Source: JAAAOZ01 sp964496595 (lineage in GTDB: Bacteria > Chloroflexota > Anaerolineae > B4-G1 > SLSP01). Taken from it: DNA of 37,730 bases. Under the pieces are notes generated by a model. That model had not been told where the DNA came from and searched no databases. It was given only the letters and a program-made list of their open reading frames with translations. Positions 22,972 through 31,486 of this stretch are shown here, piece by piece. Every line of letters starts with the position of its first letter. Position 1 is the first letter of the stretch. The DNA is taken from positions 1-37,730 of the forward strand of contig CAZCAI010000022.1 of the NCBI GenBank assembly GCA_964496595.1, written 5' to 3'. Both the position numbers and the translations under genes were made by a program.

Positions 22972-23121
22972 GGGTCTTTTAGATTTTGCCGGGCAACCCC
23001 CTCATTAGTCCTAAAAGTAGCCAAAAATTGCGTGTTGGTGGGGATCACAGACCTTTTTCGCGTCGTTACTGGGTTGTGGATGGGGATAGTACGATTGCAC
23101 CCGGCGAATTCCTGAAGAGCC
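22972..23121. mobile_element. Family A element, copy A2 (150 bp, 8-bp duplication)
   Basis: Starts GGGTCTTTTAGATTTTGCCGG and ends GAATTCCTGAAGAGCC. It is flanked by AAGCTTAT on both sides (22964-22971 and 23122-23129), a second independent 8-bp target duplication. It has the same length as A1. The right flank passes directly into B2 sequence, and the left flank resembles a degraded B end, so A2 appears to have inserted into B2. Confidence 0.87.
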
Positions 23122-23129
23122 AAGCTTAT

Positions 23130-23262
23130 TAGTCCTACTCTTGCGAAGATTGCGCAAGTGACCTCAAATAGTTTGTAGTAGGCGCAACGAGCCGGTTAAT
23201 CTGTTTAACAAGTTCCCGTTAACCTTCGCAAGGGTGCGTGAATTGAATTTTCAAATACACTC
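23130..23262. mobile_element. Family B element, copy B2 (left end disrupted by A2)
   Basis: From TAGTCCTACTCTTGCG through GACCTCAAATAGTTTGTAG and CGAGCCGGTTAATCTG to TTTTCAAATACACTC, it matches B1 closely. The left terminal repeat is not intact because element A2 stands there; a degraded left end may lie at about 22951-22971. The core (23137-23235) is bounded by family C ends and is 99 bp. Its right end lies directly against the SD of the next gene, so it forms that gene's 5' leader. Confidence 0.75.
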
Positions 23263-23278
23263 TAACAAGGAGAAATCA

Positions 23279-25279
23279 ATGTTCGAAAACCTCACACGAT
23301 CTATCCAAATTGGATCACTCAATCTCAAAAATCGCATGGTGCAGCCCGGTATGGGGACGAATCTGGCTGCGGCGGATGGCACGGTATCTGACAATATCGT
23401 CGATTATTACGTCACCCGCGCGCATGGCGGGGTGGGGCTGATTATCACCGAAGTCTGCTGCCCAGAACCGGGCGGGCGCGTGATCCCCGGCGAGTTGGAG
23501 ATTTCCGGCTATGCCTTTGTGCCCGGCCTGGCGCGATTGGCTTCTGGCGCGCACGCCGGCGGCGCTAAAATTGCACTGCAACTCGCGCATGGCGGCTGCT
23601 TCGCCAGCGAATCCGTCACGGGGAAGCCGCCCATCACGCCCTCCGGGGTAGGCACGATGTTGTTGCCCGATGAAACGCCGCACACTATGACCGGGGACGA
23701 GATTAAAGCGCTCATCGAAATCTATGGCCAGGCGGCGCAGCGCGCGCGGATCGCGGGCTTCGATGCGGTCGAGATTCACGGCGCGCATGGCTACATGCCC
23801 TTGCAGTTCCTCTCGGGGTACACCAACCGGCGCGAGGATGACTACGGCGGCAGTTTCGAAAATCGCGCCCGCTTCCCCTTGGAGGTTATCCGGGCCGTCA
23901 AGCGTCTGGCCGGGGAGGATTTTCCCGTCATCTATCGTCTTTCCGCCGAAGAAGATGTGCCCAATGGCGTGACGTTAGACGAAGCTGCTGCATTCGCCAG
24001 GCTGGCGCAAGAGGCGGGCGTGGACGCGATCCACGTCAGCGCGGGAACCTGGGATTCGCGCATGGCGACATTCTTCGGCGCATTGCAGGGCGCGGTTGAT
24101 CCGCAGGACAAACGGCTGAGCGAAGGGGTGAGCATTGGGATGTGGGTGCCGCCGCTCTACGTACCGCGTGGCAATCTGGCGCCATTGGCGGCCGCGATCA
24201 AGCAAGCGGTCAGCGTCCCGGTTATTGCCGTGTGTGGCCTTTCACCGGAGATGGGTGAGGATCTTATCGCCGAGGGTAAGGCGGACATGGTCGCGTTGGG
24301 CCGGCAGATCATCGCTGATCCGGTGTATCCTCGCAAGGTTATGGCCGGCAAGCTGGATGAGATCCGCCGTTGTGTGCGCTGCAACGAATGCCTTGATTCC
24401 GTCATGAGTTATCGCGGTTTCGATTGCGCCGTCAATGCGCAGGCAGCCAAAGAGCACGAGATGTTCGCTCGCCTCACGCCGGCGGCGAACCCGCGCCGCG
24501 TGATGATCGTGGGTGGTGGGCCGGCCGGAATGGAAGCCGCCCGGGTCGCTGCATTGCGCGGCCACGAGGTGACGCTGTACGAGCGGGATGACAAGTTGGG
24601 CGGGATGCTGCGCTATGCTGGGCATCCTGAGTTTAAGAAGGATTATCGCGATTTCCTGGCGTGGCAAATCTCCGAATTGGAACGCCGGGGCGTGAGCGTT
24701 GAAACAGGGGTTGAGGTCACGGCTGATAAGATAAAGGCCGTCTCGCCGGACGTTGTGATCATCGCGACCGGCGCGCGTCCCACCACGCCTCCTATTGAAG
24801 GCGCGGATGGCGAGGGCGTCTATGGCGCGTTGGAGGTGCTCGATGGCGACATCCCGGCGGGCAAGCGCGTTGTCGTCTGTGGCGCGGGCCTGGTCGGTAC
24901 GGAAGTAGCGATGTTCCTGGCCGAGCAGCACGCTAAGCAGGTGACATTGGTGGATCAGATCGCCGAAGTTTCGCCGGAGGTCGGCGTCTTCACGCGCTGG
25001 GTTATCCAGAGCAAGCTGGTGGAAGATGGCATCGAGGTCAAGCTGAACCACTGCATCGATTGCATCCTGCCCGGCAGCCTGACCTGCGCCTGTGAGGGCG
25101 AGGATGTCCAAATTGAGGGAGACGCCTTTGTCCTGGCGTTGGGTATGACGCCTAACGCGGAATTGCGCGACGCGCTGGCAGATGCGGAGATCGAAATCAT
25201 AACCGTAGGTGATGCTGTCAAGCCGCGCAAAATCTTGCAGGCGGTCCACGAGGGCTTCCACGCGGGACGACGAATCTAA
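23279..25279 (+). CDS. Old-yellow-enzyme-type NADH:flavin oxidoreductase (FadH-like)
   Basis: 666-aa flavoprotein of the 2,4-dienoyl-CoA reductase / trimethylamine dehydrogenase type. About 1-350 is an FMN-binding TIM barrel, with H167 and H170 in EIHGAHGY, YTNRREDDYGGS and ALGRQIIADP. A [4Fe-4S] site follows at C365/C368/C371/C383. Next is an FAD-binding segment (VMIVGGGPAGMEAA, about 408-421) and an NAD(P)H-binding segment (VVVCGAGLVGTE). Such enzymes reduce enoyl or enone double bonds using NAD(P)H; the substrate cannot be told. The ATG at 23279 has AAGGAG six bases upstream. A longer frame from a GTG at 23234 would begin inside element B2 and is rejected. It lies 340 bp after the polyferredoxin, with mobile elements between, so it is probably a separate unit. 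Confidence 0.92.
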   Translation: MFENLTRSIQIGSLNLKNRMVQPGMGTNLAAADGTVSDNIVDYYVTRAHGGVGLIITEVCCPEPGGRVIPGELEISGYAFVPGLARLASGAHAGGAKIALQLAHGGCFASESVTGKPPITPSGVGTMLLPDETPHTMTGDEIKALIEIYGQAAQRARIAGFDAVEIHGAHGYMPLQFLSGYTNRREDDYGGSFENRARFPLEVIRAVKRLAGEDFPVIYRLSAEEDVPNGVTLDEAAAFARLAQEAGVDAIHVSAGTWDSRMATFFGALQGAVDPQDKRLSEGVSIGMWVPPLYVPRGNLAPLAAAIKQAVSVPVIAVCGLSPEMGEDLIAEGKADMVALGRQIIADPVYPRKVMAGKLDEIRRCVRCNECLDSVMSYRGFDCAVNAQAAKEHEMFARLTPAANPRRVMIVGGGPAGMEAARVAALRGHEVTLYERDDKLGGMLRYAGHPEFKKDYRDFLAWQISELERRGVSVETGVEVTADKIKAVSPDVVIIATGARPTTPPIEGADGEGVYGALEVLDGDIPAGKRVVVCGAGLVGTEVAMFLAEQHAKQVTLVDQIAEVSPEVGVFTRWVIQSKLVEDGIEVKLNHCIDCILPGSLTCACEGEDVQIEGDAFVLALGMTPNAELRDALADAEIEIITVGDAVKPRKILQAVHEGFHAGRRI

Positions 25280-25377
25280 TAGAAATCACTATTTCTTTCA
25301 ACAGAAAAACTTCCCCGGAGGGCAAGTTAGAGGTAATTACACGACGGGGAAGGAGCTAAATTCCGCCGATTTTATGC

Positions 25378-25406
25378 TTGCTCAAACCCTTAACCTATGT
25401 TATAAT
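25378..25406 (+). promoter_or_regulatory. Strong promoter of the nusA operon
   Basis: TTGCTC (25378-25383), a 17-bp spacer and a perfect TATAAT (25401-25406). The start of transcription would be near 25413, giving a leader of about 100 bases before nusA. Confidence 0.8.
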
Positions 25407-25445
25407 AGCGCCATACGCGGGGGAAGTTGTATAGGTAACGCACGG

Positions 25446-25475
25446 AAAAGTGGGGGTTTCCCCCACTTTTCTTCG
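25446..25475 (+). terminator. Attenuator-like hairpin in the nusA leader
   Basis: Perfect 11-bp stem AAAAGTGGGGG (25446-25456) / CCCCCACTTTT (25460-25470) with a TTT loop. The run TTTTCTT at its 3' side acts as a U tract. It lies between the promoter and nusA, about 33 bases after the predicted transcription start. Since NusA stimulates intrinsic termination, autoregulation is a natural hypothesis. Confidence 0.65.
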
Positions 25476-25513
25476 TAAATCGATAAGATTGGATAGGTGG
25501 AGGCTATTTTTTA

Positions 25514-27622
25514 ATGAAGAGTGAGTTCGCCCTGGCATTTAATCAGATCTGTGCCGAATATGGTTTACCAAGAGATGTCGTGCTGGATGCGGTGCGCATG
25601 GCGATGATGAGCGCGTACCGGCGAGATTGGGACGTCGGCCCCAATCAAAATATGACGGCTGATATTAACTTGGAGACCGGATTGGCGCGTATCTACCTCG
25701 AAAAAGAGGTCGTCGCATCCGAGCAGGATGTAGGCGATGAGAAGACGCAGGTGGCTTTGATAGATATTAAGAAGCGTAAGCCGCACGCGGAGGTTGGAGA
25801 TGAGGTGATGGTCGATGTGACGCCGGATAATTTCGGACGCATCGCGGCGCAGACGGCCAAACAGGTTATCACTCAACGCTTGCGTGAGGCCGAACGCGAG
25901 AGCCAGTTTCACCGCTTTAGCCGCCAGGAAAACGAAATTATCATCGGCACCGTGCAATCGATCAAGCCCCATGGCGTGACCTTGCACCTGGAGCGCACGG
26001 AAGAGGCGCTGATGCCGCGCCGGGAGCAGATCCCAAGCGAGCGATATCGACTCCATCAAAAAATCCGCGTCTACGTCTTGCAGGTGAAGCGTTCCCCCCG
26101 TGGCCCTGAGATCATCGTCACCCGCAGCCACCCGCTGATGTTGCGGCGCTTGCTGGAGCTGGAGGTGCCGGAAATTCGCAACGGGCAGGTGGAGATTAAG
26201 GCCATTGCCCGCGAGGCCGGCGGTCGCTCCAAGGTCGCCGTCACGACGGACGAACCAGGTCTGGACCCCGTGGGCGCCTGCATCGGGATGCGCGGTATCC
26301 GCGTGCAGACTATCTCGCGAGAGTTGAGCGACGAGCGTATCGACGTGGTCGAATGGAGTGCAGATCCGGCGGCCTTCATCGGTAACGCCTTGAGTATGGA
26401 TGTCTTGGATGTAACGTTGGATGAGTTGAATCCCAATGGGCGAACGGCCGCCGTTATGGTCAGAGATGATCAACTCTCCCTGGCCATCGGGCGCGCGGGG
26501 CAGAACGCGCGTCTCGCCGCCAAATTGACGGGCTGGCGCGTGGACATTCGGGGCATCACTGAAGCGACGATGTGGGCGCTGGAAAAAATCAACGCGACGC
26601 CCGATATCGTGGAAAAAATGGATCGGAACGCGGCATCCCTCATCCCCCAATTGGCAAGTATCATGAAAGAACATCAAGAGCACAACTATACCTATACAGA
26701 TGAAGAGCAGCGGGTGGTCCGAACGGTTGTCAGGGCTGTGCATAACGCCTTCCTGCGCCGGCGTGATCAGGAGCGCCCAGAAGTGAAACAGTTGCGGAAG
26801 CGCCGCTCCGCTCAGCGTCGGGCTGAAGAGGAACGCATCGCAGCGGCCAGGCAGGCGTTGGAGCGTGTGCCGCGCGAGGCTTATGATCGCCCGGTCATAG
26901 AGATGGATCTGCCGGAGAAGGTGAAGCAGCATCTCATTGAAAGTGGCTTGAAGAATGTCGGTGAGGTGATGGAACGGTTAGCCATCGGCGATGAAGAGTT
27001 GTTGATGTTGACCGGTATCGGCGTCCGGGCCTTGAGTGAGATCAAGCGGGCGATTGAGACAAGCAGTTTGAGCTTCTTGGAACCGGAGCCGGAGCCGGAA
27101 GCGGAGCTGAAGCCAGAGCCGGAAGCTGTCGTAGTTGAGGAGATCGAAGAGGTCGAAGCGGCTGAAGAGGTTGTGGAAGCTGCTGAGGAGGTTGAGGCGG
27201 CGGAGGCCGTGGCAGAGGAAGTTATCGCCGAAGTCGCGGAGATCGAGGAAGAACTCGATCCCGAACCGACGCCCGAACCGGACTCTCTCTTGGTCAAGGA
27301 AGCGGAGGAAATCGCCGCGCAAATCGCCGAAGAGGTTCAAGAAGAAGCTGCCGAGGCTGTGGAAGAGGCTGAAGAAGCCGAGCCGGAGCTGGAGAAAATC
27401 TTTGGAGAAGAGAAGCCCAGTTTGGCCGACAAATTCAAGGATTACGAGTACGATTACGCAGAAGAAGAACTGTTCGAGGAAAAGGACAAGAAGAAGGAAA
27501 AGAAGCGCAGCAAACCCGGGCCGACGTTGATCTTCGATGAGGAGAGCGGCGAGATGATTCCCGTCCGGCGGCGCCGTCGCAGATTCGACGAGGTGTGGGA
27601 CGAGTACCTCGACGAGTTTTAG
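25514..27622 (+). CDS. nusA: Transcription termination/antitermination factor NusA with long acidic tail
   Basis: 702 aa, considerably longer than ordinary NusA (about 350-500). An N-terminal RNA-polymerase-binding domain (about 1-125) is followed by S1 (about 135-195, IIIGTVQSIKPHGVTLHLERTE in two strands) and KH1/KH2 (about 200-345, GACIGMRGIRVQTI and LSLAIGRAGQNARLAAKLTGW). A basic linker and a helix-hairpin-helix segment (about 460-512, LMLTGIGVRALSEIKRAI) follow. The last 185 residues are dominated by Glu, Ala and Pro and end with a basic patch (VRRRRRRFDE). The gene heads the nusA-ylxR-infB-rbfA-DHH operon. rimP, the usual upstream neighbour, is absent. GGAGG lies ten bases before the ATG. 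Confidence 0.96.
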   Translation: MKSEFALAFNQICAEYGLPRDVVLDAVRMAMMSAYRRDWDVGPNQNMTADINLETGLARIYLEKEVVASEQDVGDEKTQVALIDIKKRKPHAEVGDEVMVDVTPDNFGRIAAQTAKQVITQRLREAERESQFHRFSRQENEIIIGTVQSIKPHGVTLHLERTEEALMPRREQIPSERYRLHQKIRVYVLQVKRSPRGPEIIVTRSHPLMLRRLLELEVPEIRNGQVEIKAIAREAGGRSKVAVTTDEPGLDPVGACIGMRGIRVQTISRELSDERIDVVEWSADPAAFIGNALSMDVLDVTLDELNPNGRTAAVMVRDDQLSLAIGRAGQNARLAAKLTGWRVDIRGITEATMWALEKINATPDIVEKMDRNAASLIPQLASIMKEHQEHNYTYTDEEQRVVRTVVRAVHNAFLRRRDQERPEVKQLRKRRSAQRRAEEERIAAARQALERVPREAYDRPVIEMDLPEKVKQHLIESGLKNVGEVMERLAIGDEELLMLTGIGVRALSEIKRAIETSSLSFLEPEPEPEAELKPEPEAVVVEEIEEVEAAEEVVEAAEEVEAAEAVAEEVIAEVAEIEEELDPEPTPEPDSLLVKEAEEIAAQIAEEVQEEAAEAVEEAEEAEPELEKIFGEEKPSLADKFKDYEYDYAEEELFEEKDKKKEKKRSKPGPTLIFDEESGEMIPVRRRRRRFDEVWDEYLDEF

Positions 27623-27710
27623 ATTTGAGTTGAAACGACGATAAAATTTAATGTAGTTTCAATGAGATATGCAAACCTTTGGTAAATCCGAATAGCTGGC
27701 CGTCGATATG

Positions 27711-27802
27711 ACGTAAGTCGACGTCGGAGCTTACGTGTGAATACCCCGATCCATTCGGGGTCTTGAGGGACGCCAGAGGCATCATTGGCGTCCCTTTTGT
27801 TT
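27711..27802 (+). terminator. Three consecutive hairpins between nusA and ylxR
   Basis: ACGTAAG/CTTACGT (27711-27717 and 27730-27736), CCCCG/CGGGG (27744-27748 and 27756-27760) and GGGACGCC/GGCGTCCC (27767-27774 and 27787-27794). The last is followed by TTTTGTTT, a plausible intrinsic terminator. It lies just before the SD of ylxR inside the operon. It may be a partial terminator or a processing site that separates nusA from the downstream genes. Confidence 0.6.
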
Positions 27803-27813
27803 GGGAGGTTCCG

Positions 27814-28134
27814 ATGGGTAAGAAGAGACACATCCCGCAGCGCATGTGCATCGCGTGTTGCACGCGGCGCGATCAACGCTCATTGATCCGCGTGGTGCGA
27901 CTCGCCGCTGGTCATGTGGTGGTCGATGTCACCGGCAAGCAAAATGGACGCGGCGCTTATCTCTGCCCGCAACAGAGTTGTTGGACGCAGGCCCTGGCGC
28001 GCGGGCAATTGAATCGCGCGCTGCGCACGAAGTTGACAGAGGATGAGATCGCCAGCCTACGGGCTTATGCTGCGACATTGCCGGATATCTCGCCGGCGCA
28101 ACCAGCGCAAGATGTTACGTCACGAGATGGATGA
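27814..28134 (+). CDS. ylxR: YlxR/RnpM family RNA-binding protein
   Basis: 106-aa DUF448 protein. The motifs RMCIACCTRRDQRSLIRVV and GRGAYLCPQQSCW are diagnostic; the Cys pairs in these segments are typical of the family. In Bacillus subtilis the protein binds RNase P RNA and modulates its activity (RnpM). The ATG at 27814 is chosen because GGGAGG lies five bases upstream. A longer frame from 27763 would begin inside the preceding terminator stem. The C-terminal 35 residues or so extend past the conserved core. The infB ATG lies 44 bp after the stop. No YlxQ/L7Ae-like gene is present. Confidence 0.93.
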   Translation: MGKKRHIPQRMCIACCTRRDQRSLIRVVRLAAGHVVVDVTGKQNGRGAYLCPQQSCWTQALARGQLNRALRTKLTEDEIASLRAYAATLPDISPAQPAQDVTSRDG

Positions 28135-28177
28135 ATCATTTATTACGCATATACGCATAGAGGAGAGGAGGTTGGAT

Positions 28178-29956
28178 ATGAGTCCTGAAGAAATCACTAT
28201 ACCTGAAATTATAACCGTACGTGATTTTGCCGAACAATTAGGGGAAACCCCCATCACGGTGATCAAAGCCCTGATGAACAACGGGGTGTTAGCCAGCATC
28301 AATCAGCAGATCGATTTTGATACGGCTGCGATTATCGCCAGTGAGTTTGGCGTAGAGGTCAAATTGCCCTACGCTGAGATGGAGGAGGAGGCCGAATCGG
28401 AGCTTTCCGCGTGGCAACTTCTCTTGGCTGATGAGGATCCCGAAGATTTGTGCACCCGCCCGCCCGTCGTGACGGTGCTGGGCCACGTTGATCACGGCAA
28501 AACCTCTCTCCTGGATGCCATTCGTCACACGGACGTCGTCGGCGGCGAGAGCGGCGGCATCACCCAGCACATCGGCGCGTATCAGATCAAATATAATGAC
28601 CGGCGCTTGACCTTTTTGGATACGCCAGGGCACGAGGCTTTCACCGCGATGCGCGCGCGCGGCGCTCACACGACCGACATCGCTGTGTTGGTGGTGGCCG
28701 CCGATGCCGGCGTACAACCGCAGACCATCGAGGCGATCAATCACGCCCGCGCGGCCCACGTCCCCATTCTCGTCGCGCTGAACAAGGTGGATCGTCCCAA
28801 CGCGCAGCCGGAGGTCGTCAAGCAGCAGCTTGGCGAAGAGGGCCTGATGCCCGATGAGTGGGGCGGCGATACGATGATCATCCCGGTCTCGGCGAAGATG
28901 GAAGAGGGGTTGGAGGATTTGCTAGAGGCGATTATCCTCATCGCTGATGAGATCGGCGTTAAAGCCAATCCTGAGTGCAAAGCCATAGGCACGATTATCG
29001 AAGGGCGCATGGACCGCCGCCGTGGCCCGCTGGCGACCGTGTTGGTGCAGAATGGCACGCTCCACACCGGCGATGTCGTCGTCGTGGGGAAGACGTGGGG
29101 TAAAGTGCGCCGCCTGGAAGATGAGGATGGCGTCCGTCACCGCACCGCGCCGCCCGCGACGCCCGCTGTGATTCTAGGCCTTAATGATGTGCCGGCGGCT
29201 GGCGATCGCCTGATCGTGGTGGACGAGGAACGCACCGCGCGCGCCATCGCCGAAAAGCGCCAAGAGGAAGCTCGCGCCAGAGATCTGGCGCAAAAACGCC
29301 AAATCCTGTCGCTGGATACCTTCTCCGCTCGCATCCGCGCGGGGCAGATCCAGGAGTTGAATATCGTACTCAAGACCGATGTCCAGGGTTCCATCGAACC
29401 CATCGTCAACTCGCTGGAGAGCCTCAAAATGGAGGATGTTGAGGTCAACATAATTCACGCCGCGCCGGGCAATATCAACGAGTCGGACGTGAACCTGGCG
29501 CTGGCCTCGGAAGCGACCATCATCGGCTTCCGTGTCTCACCGGATGCGGCGGCCCGCCGGATGGCCGATACAGAAGGCGTTGATATTCACATTTACGAGA
29601 TCATCTATGAAATCGTCGATGATATCCAGAAGGCGATGAAGGGTATGTTGGCGCCAACCTTCGAGGATCAGATGATCGGCCACGCGCAAGTTCGAGATAC
29701 CTTTGATATTTCCAGCATTGGCCGGGTGGCCGGATGTTACGTGGCCAGCGGTAAGGTGCAGCGCAACGCTAACATTCGCGTTTTCCGAAACAAAGAGATG
29801 ATCTTCGATGGCCATATCGACTCGCTGAAGCGCTTTGAGGAAGATGTGCGCGAGGTCAAAGAAGGCTTCGAGTGCGGCATCAAAATCGAAGGTTACGACG
29901 ATATCGAAGAGGGCGACTTGTTACAATTCTACGTCAAGAAGCGTGTGGAGCGGTAG
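28178..29956 (+). CDS. infB: Translation initiation factor IF-2 (short form)
   Basis: 592 aa. It carries only a short IF2_N-type helical domain (about 1-60, TVRDFAEQLGETPITVIKALM), lacking the long N-terminal extension of enterobacterial IF-2. The GTPase motifs are G1 GHVDHGKTS (102-110), the switch region GGITQHIGAY, G3 DTPGHEAFT, G4 NKVD and G5 SAK. Domains II-IV continue to the C-terminal fMet-tRNA-binding beta barrel (IGHAQVRDTF, FECGIKIEGYDDIEEGD). The ATG at 28178 has AGGAGG about five bases upstream. A longer frame opening at 28043 overlaps ylxR and has no SD. It delivers initiator tRNA to the 30S subunit. Confidence 0.97.
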   Translation: MSPEEITIPEIITVRDFAEQLGETPITVIKALMNNGVLASINQQIDFDTAAIIASEFGVEVKLPYAEMEEEAESELSAWQLLLADEDPEDLCTRPPVVTVLGHVDHGKTSLLDAIRHTDVVGGESGGITQHIGAYQIKYNDRRLTFLDTPGHEAFTAMRARGAHTTDIAVLVVAADAGVQPQTIEAINHARAAHVPILVALNKVDRPNAQPEVVKQQLGEEGLMPDEWGGDTMIIPVSAKMEEGLEDLLEAIILIADEIGVKANPECKAIGTIIEGRMDRRRGPLATVLVQNGTLHTGDVVVVGKTWGKVRRLEDEDGVRHRTAPPATPAVILGLNDVPAAGDRLIVVDEERTARAIAEKRQEEARARDLAQKRQILSLDTFSARIRAGQIQELNIVLKTDVQGSIEPIVNSLESLKMEDVEVNIIHAAPGNINESDVNLALASEATIIGFRVSPDAAARRMADTEGVDIHIYEIIYEIVDDIQKAMKGMLAPTFEDQMIGHAQVRDTFDISSIGRVAGCYVASGKVQRNANIRVFRNKEMIFDGHIDSLKRFEEDVREVKEGFECGIKIEGYDDIEEGDLLQFYVKKRVER

Positions 29957-30046
29957 TAGAGCTTTCCAATCTTGCTTCAAGAGGATCGATAGCTCCCCGT
30001 TCTATTTGAAAATGATTAAGCACGAGCAAAGGAATCTAAACACCCT

Positions 30047-30442
30047 ATGAGTAAAAAATTCTTAGGACGAGTAAACCATCTAATTCAGCGGAAGGTGGCG
30101 AATCTCCTGCTAGAGCAAAGCCACGATAGCCGCTTATCCAATGTTACGATCACGGATGTCTCGGTCAATCGCGACACGACGCGGGCCGAGATCTACTACA
30201 GCGTCATCAGCTCCGATGCGGACGTCGCAGAGGTGCAAGAAGCGTTGGAGGGGGCGGCCGGCTGGCTGCGCGCCGAGATCGCGCCGACGCTGCGCCTTCG
30301 CAACATCCCAGAGTTGGTCTTTATCCACGATATGTCGCTCGAAACAGGCGAGCGGATCGACCAACTGTTAGATGCCTGGCGCGAAGAAAAAGAAGACGAC
30401 GATGTCATCGCCGACGATACAACAAGCGATAGCGTTACTTAA
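30047..30442 (+). CDS. rbfA: Ribosome-binding factor A
   Basis: 131 aa. A KH-like RbfA fold is visible: RVNHLIQRKVANLLLEQ, then LSNVTITDVSVNRD and AEIYYSV, an alpha-helical segment EVQEALEGAAGWLRAEIA, and LRLRNIPELVFIHD before a helix and an acidic tail. RbfA binds 16S rRNA during late 30S maturation and is needed in the cold. AAAGGA lies rather far (about 17 bases) from the ATG, so initiation may depend on coupling with infB, 90 bp upstream. Its 3' end overlaps the DHH phosphoesterase gene. Confidence 0.94.
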   Translation: MSKKFLGRVNHLIQRKVANLLLEQSHDSRLSNVTITDVSVNRDTTRAEIYYSVISSDADVAEVQEALEGAAGWLRAEIAPTLRLRNIPELVFIHDMSLETGERIDQLLDAWREEKEDDDVIADDTTSDSVT

Positions 30443-31409
30443 AAGCCACGAGCGCCCCCTGCTGATCGCCCATCCCCGGCCGGATGGCGACACCATCGGG
30501 TGTACATTGGCCTTGCGCCTGGCGCTGCTGGCGTTGGGCAAACAGCCCACAATCGCGTGCGTGGATCCGATTGGCGAGAACTTCGCCTATCTCCCCGGCG
30601 CCGATGCCTTTGTGCGCGAGGTAGCGGAGGACGCCGATCATGATTTGGTCGTCGCCGTCGATATGAGCGATCTGGATCGCACCGGCGGGCTGTACCACGC
30701 AAGCTGGCGCGAGCGAATGCCGTTGCTGGTCATCGACCATCACGCCACCAACGATGCGTTCGGCGATGTGAACGTCGTGGCGCCGGAGGCGGCGGCGACC
30801 GCGTTGCCGATGACGAAGCTGATCGTGGGGCTGGGCGTGCCGGTCCGCGACGAGATCGCGACCTGCCTGCTCGTGGCCGTCCTCACGGACACGCGCGGCC
30901 TCCGCACCGAATCGACGACGCCGGAGGTCTTAGCCTTCGTCGCCAATCTCATCGAAGCGGGCGCGGACTATTCGGGCGTGATGCAGAAGACGCTCGATTC
31001 GGTGGCCTATCGCAAGATGCGCTGCTGGGGCATCGCGCTGAATCGGCTCCAGCTTGAGGATCAGGTCGCCTGGACGACCTTCCCCCTGGCCGAAAAGGAA
31101 AAGCTGGGCATCGACGATCACTACGATCTCGACCTGGGTAACTTGCTCAGCCGCGTGGCAGAAGCGAAGATCATCGCCAGCTTTTTGGAGATGCGCGATG
31201 ATTCGGTCAAGGTCAGCCTGCGCGCGCGCCCCGGCCACGACGTGGCCTGGATTGCCAAGGCGTTGGGCGGCGGGGGCCATCGCCTGGCCGCCGGATGCTC
31301 CATCCCCGGTTCGTTGGAGCGCGCACAGGCCGAGGTGCTGGCCCTTATCCGTGAGGAATTGGCGCGGCAGCGGGCGCGGCAGCGGGTGCTAATCCAGGCA
31401 TCGCCTTAA
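30402..31409 (+). CDS. DHH/DHHA1 phosphoesterase (NrnA-like)
   Basis: 335 aa from the preferred ATG at 30402. Motif I HPRPDGDTIG, motif II VVAVDMSD, motif III DHHATND and, in the C-terminal DHHA1 domain, GGGGHRLAAGC are all present. Metal-binding Asp and His residues are intact. NrnA-type enzymes degrade short oligoribonucleotides and pAp, and in many bacteria the gene follows rbfA, as here. It overlaps the end of rbfA by 41 bp in another frame. An alternative ATG at 30372 would add ten residues rich in Lys. Neither start has a clear SD, so translational coupling is likely. It ends the nusA operon; no truB follows. Confidence 0.92.
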   Translation: MSSPTIQQAIALLKSHERPLLIAHPRPDGDTIGCTLALRLALLALGKQPTIACVDPIGENFAYLPGADAFVREVAEDADHDLVVAVDMSDLDRTGGLYHASWRERMPLLVIDHHATNDAFGDVNVVAPEAAATALPMTKLIVGLGVPVRDEIATCLLVAVLTDTRGLRTESTTPEVLAFVANLIEAGADYSGVMQKTLDSVAYRKMRCWGIALNRLQLEDQVAWTTFPLAEKEKLGIDDHYDLDLGNLLSRVAEAKIIASFLEMRDDSVKVSLRARPGHDVAWIAKALGGGGHRLAAGCSIPGSLERAQAEVLALIREELARQRARQRVLIQASP

Positions 31410-31486
31410 CGGCGCGATGTTTCTGGAAGATGACCGGCGCATAAGTTTCACTGTTTTAGATAGAACTTTCTTCATCCTCGCTCCAT

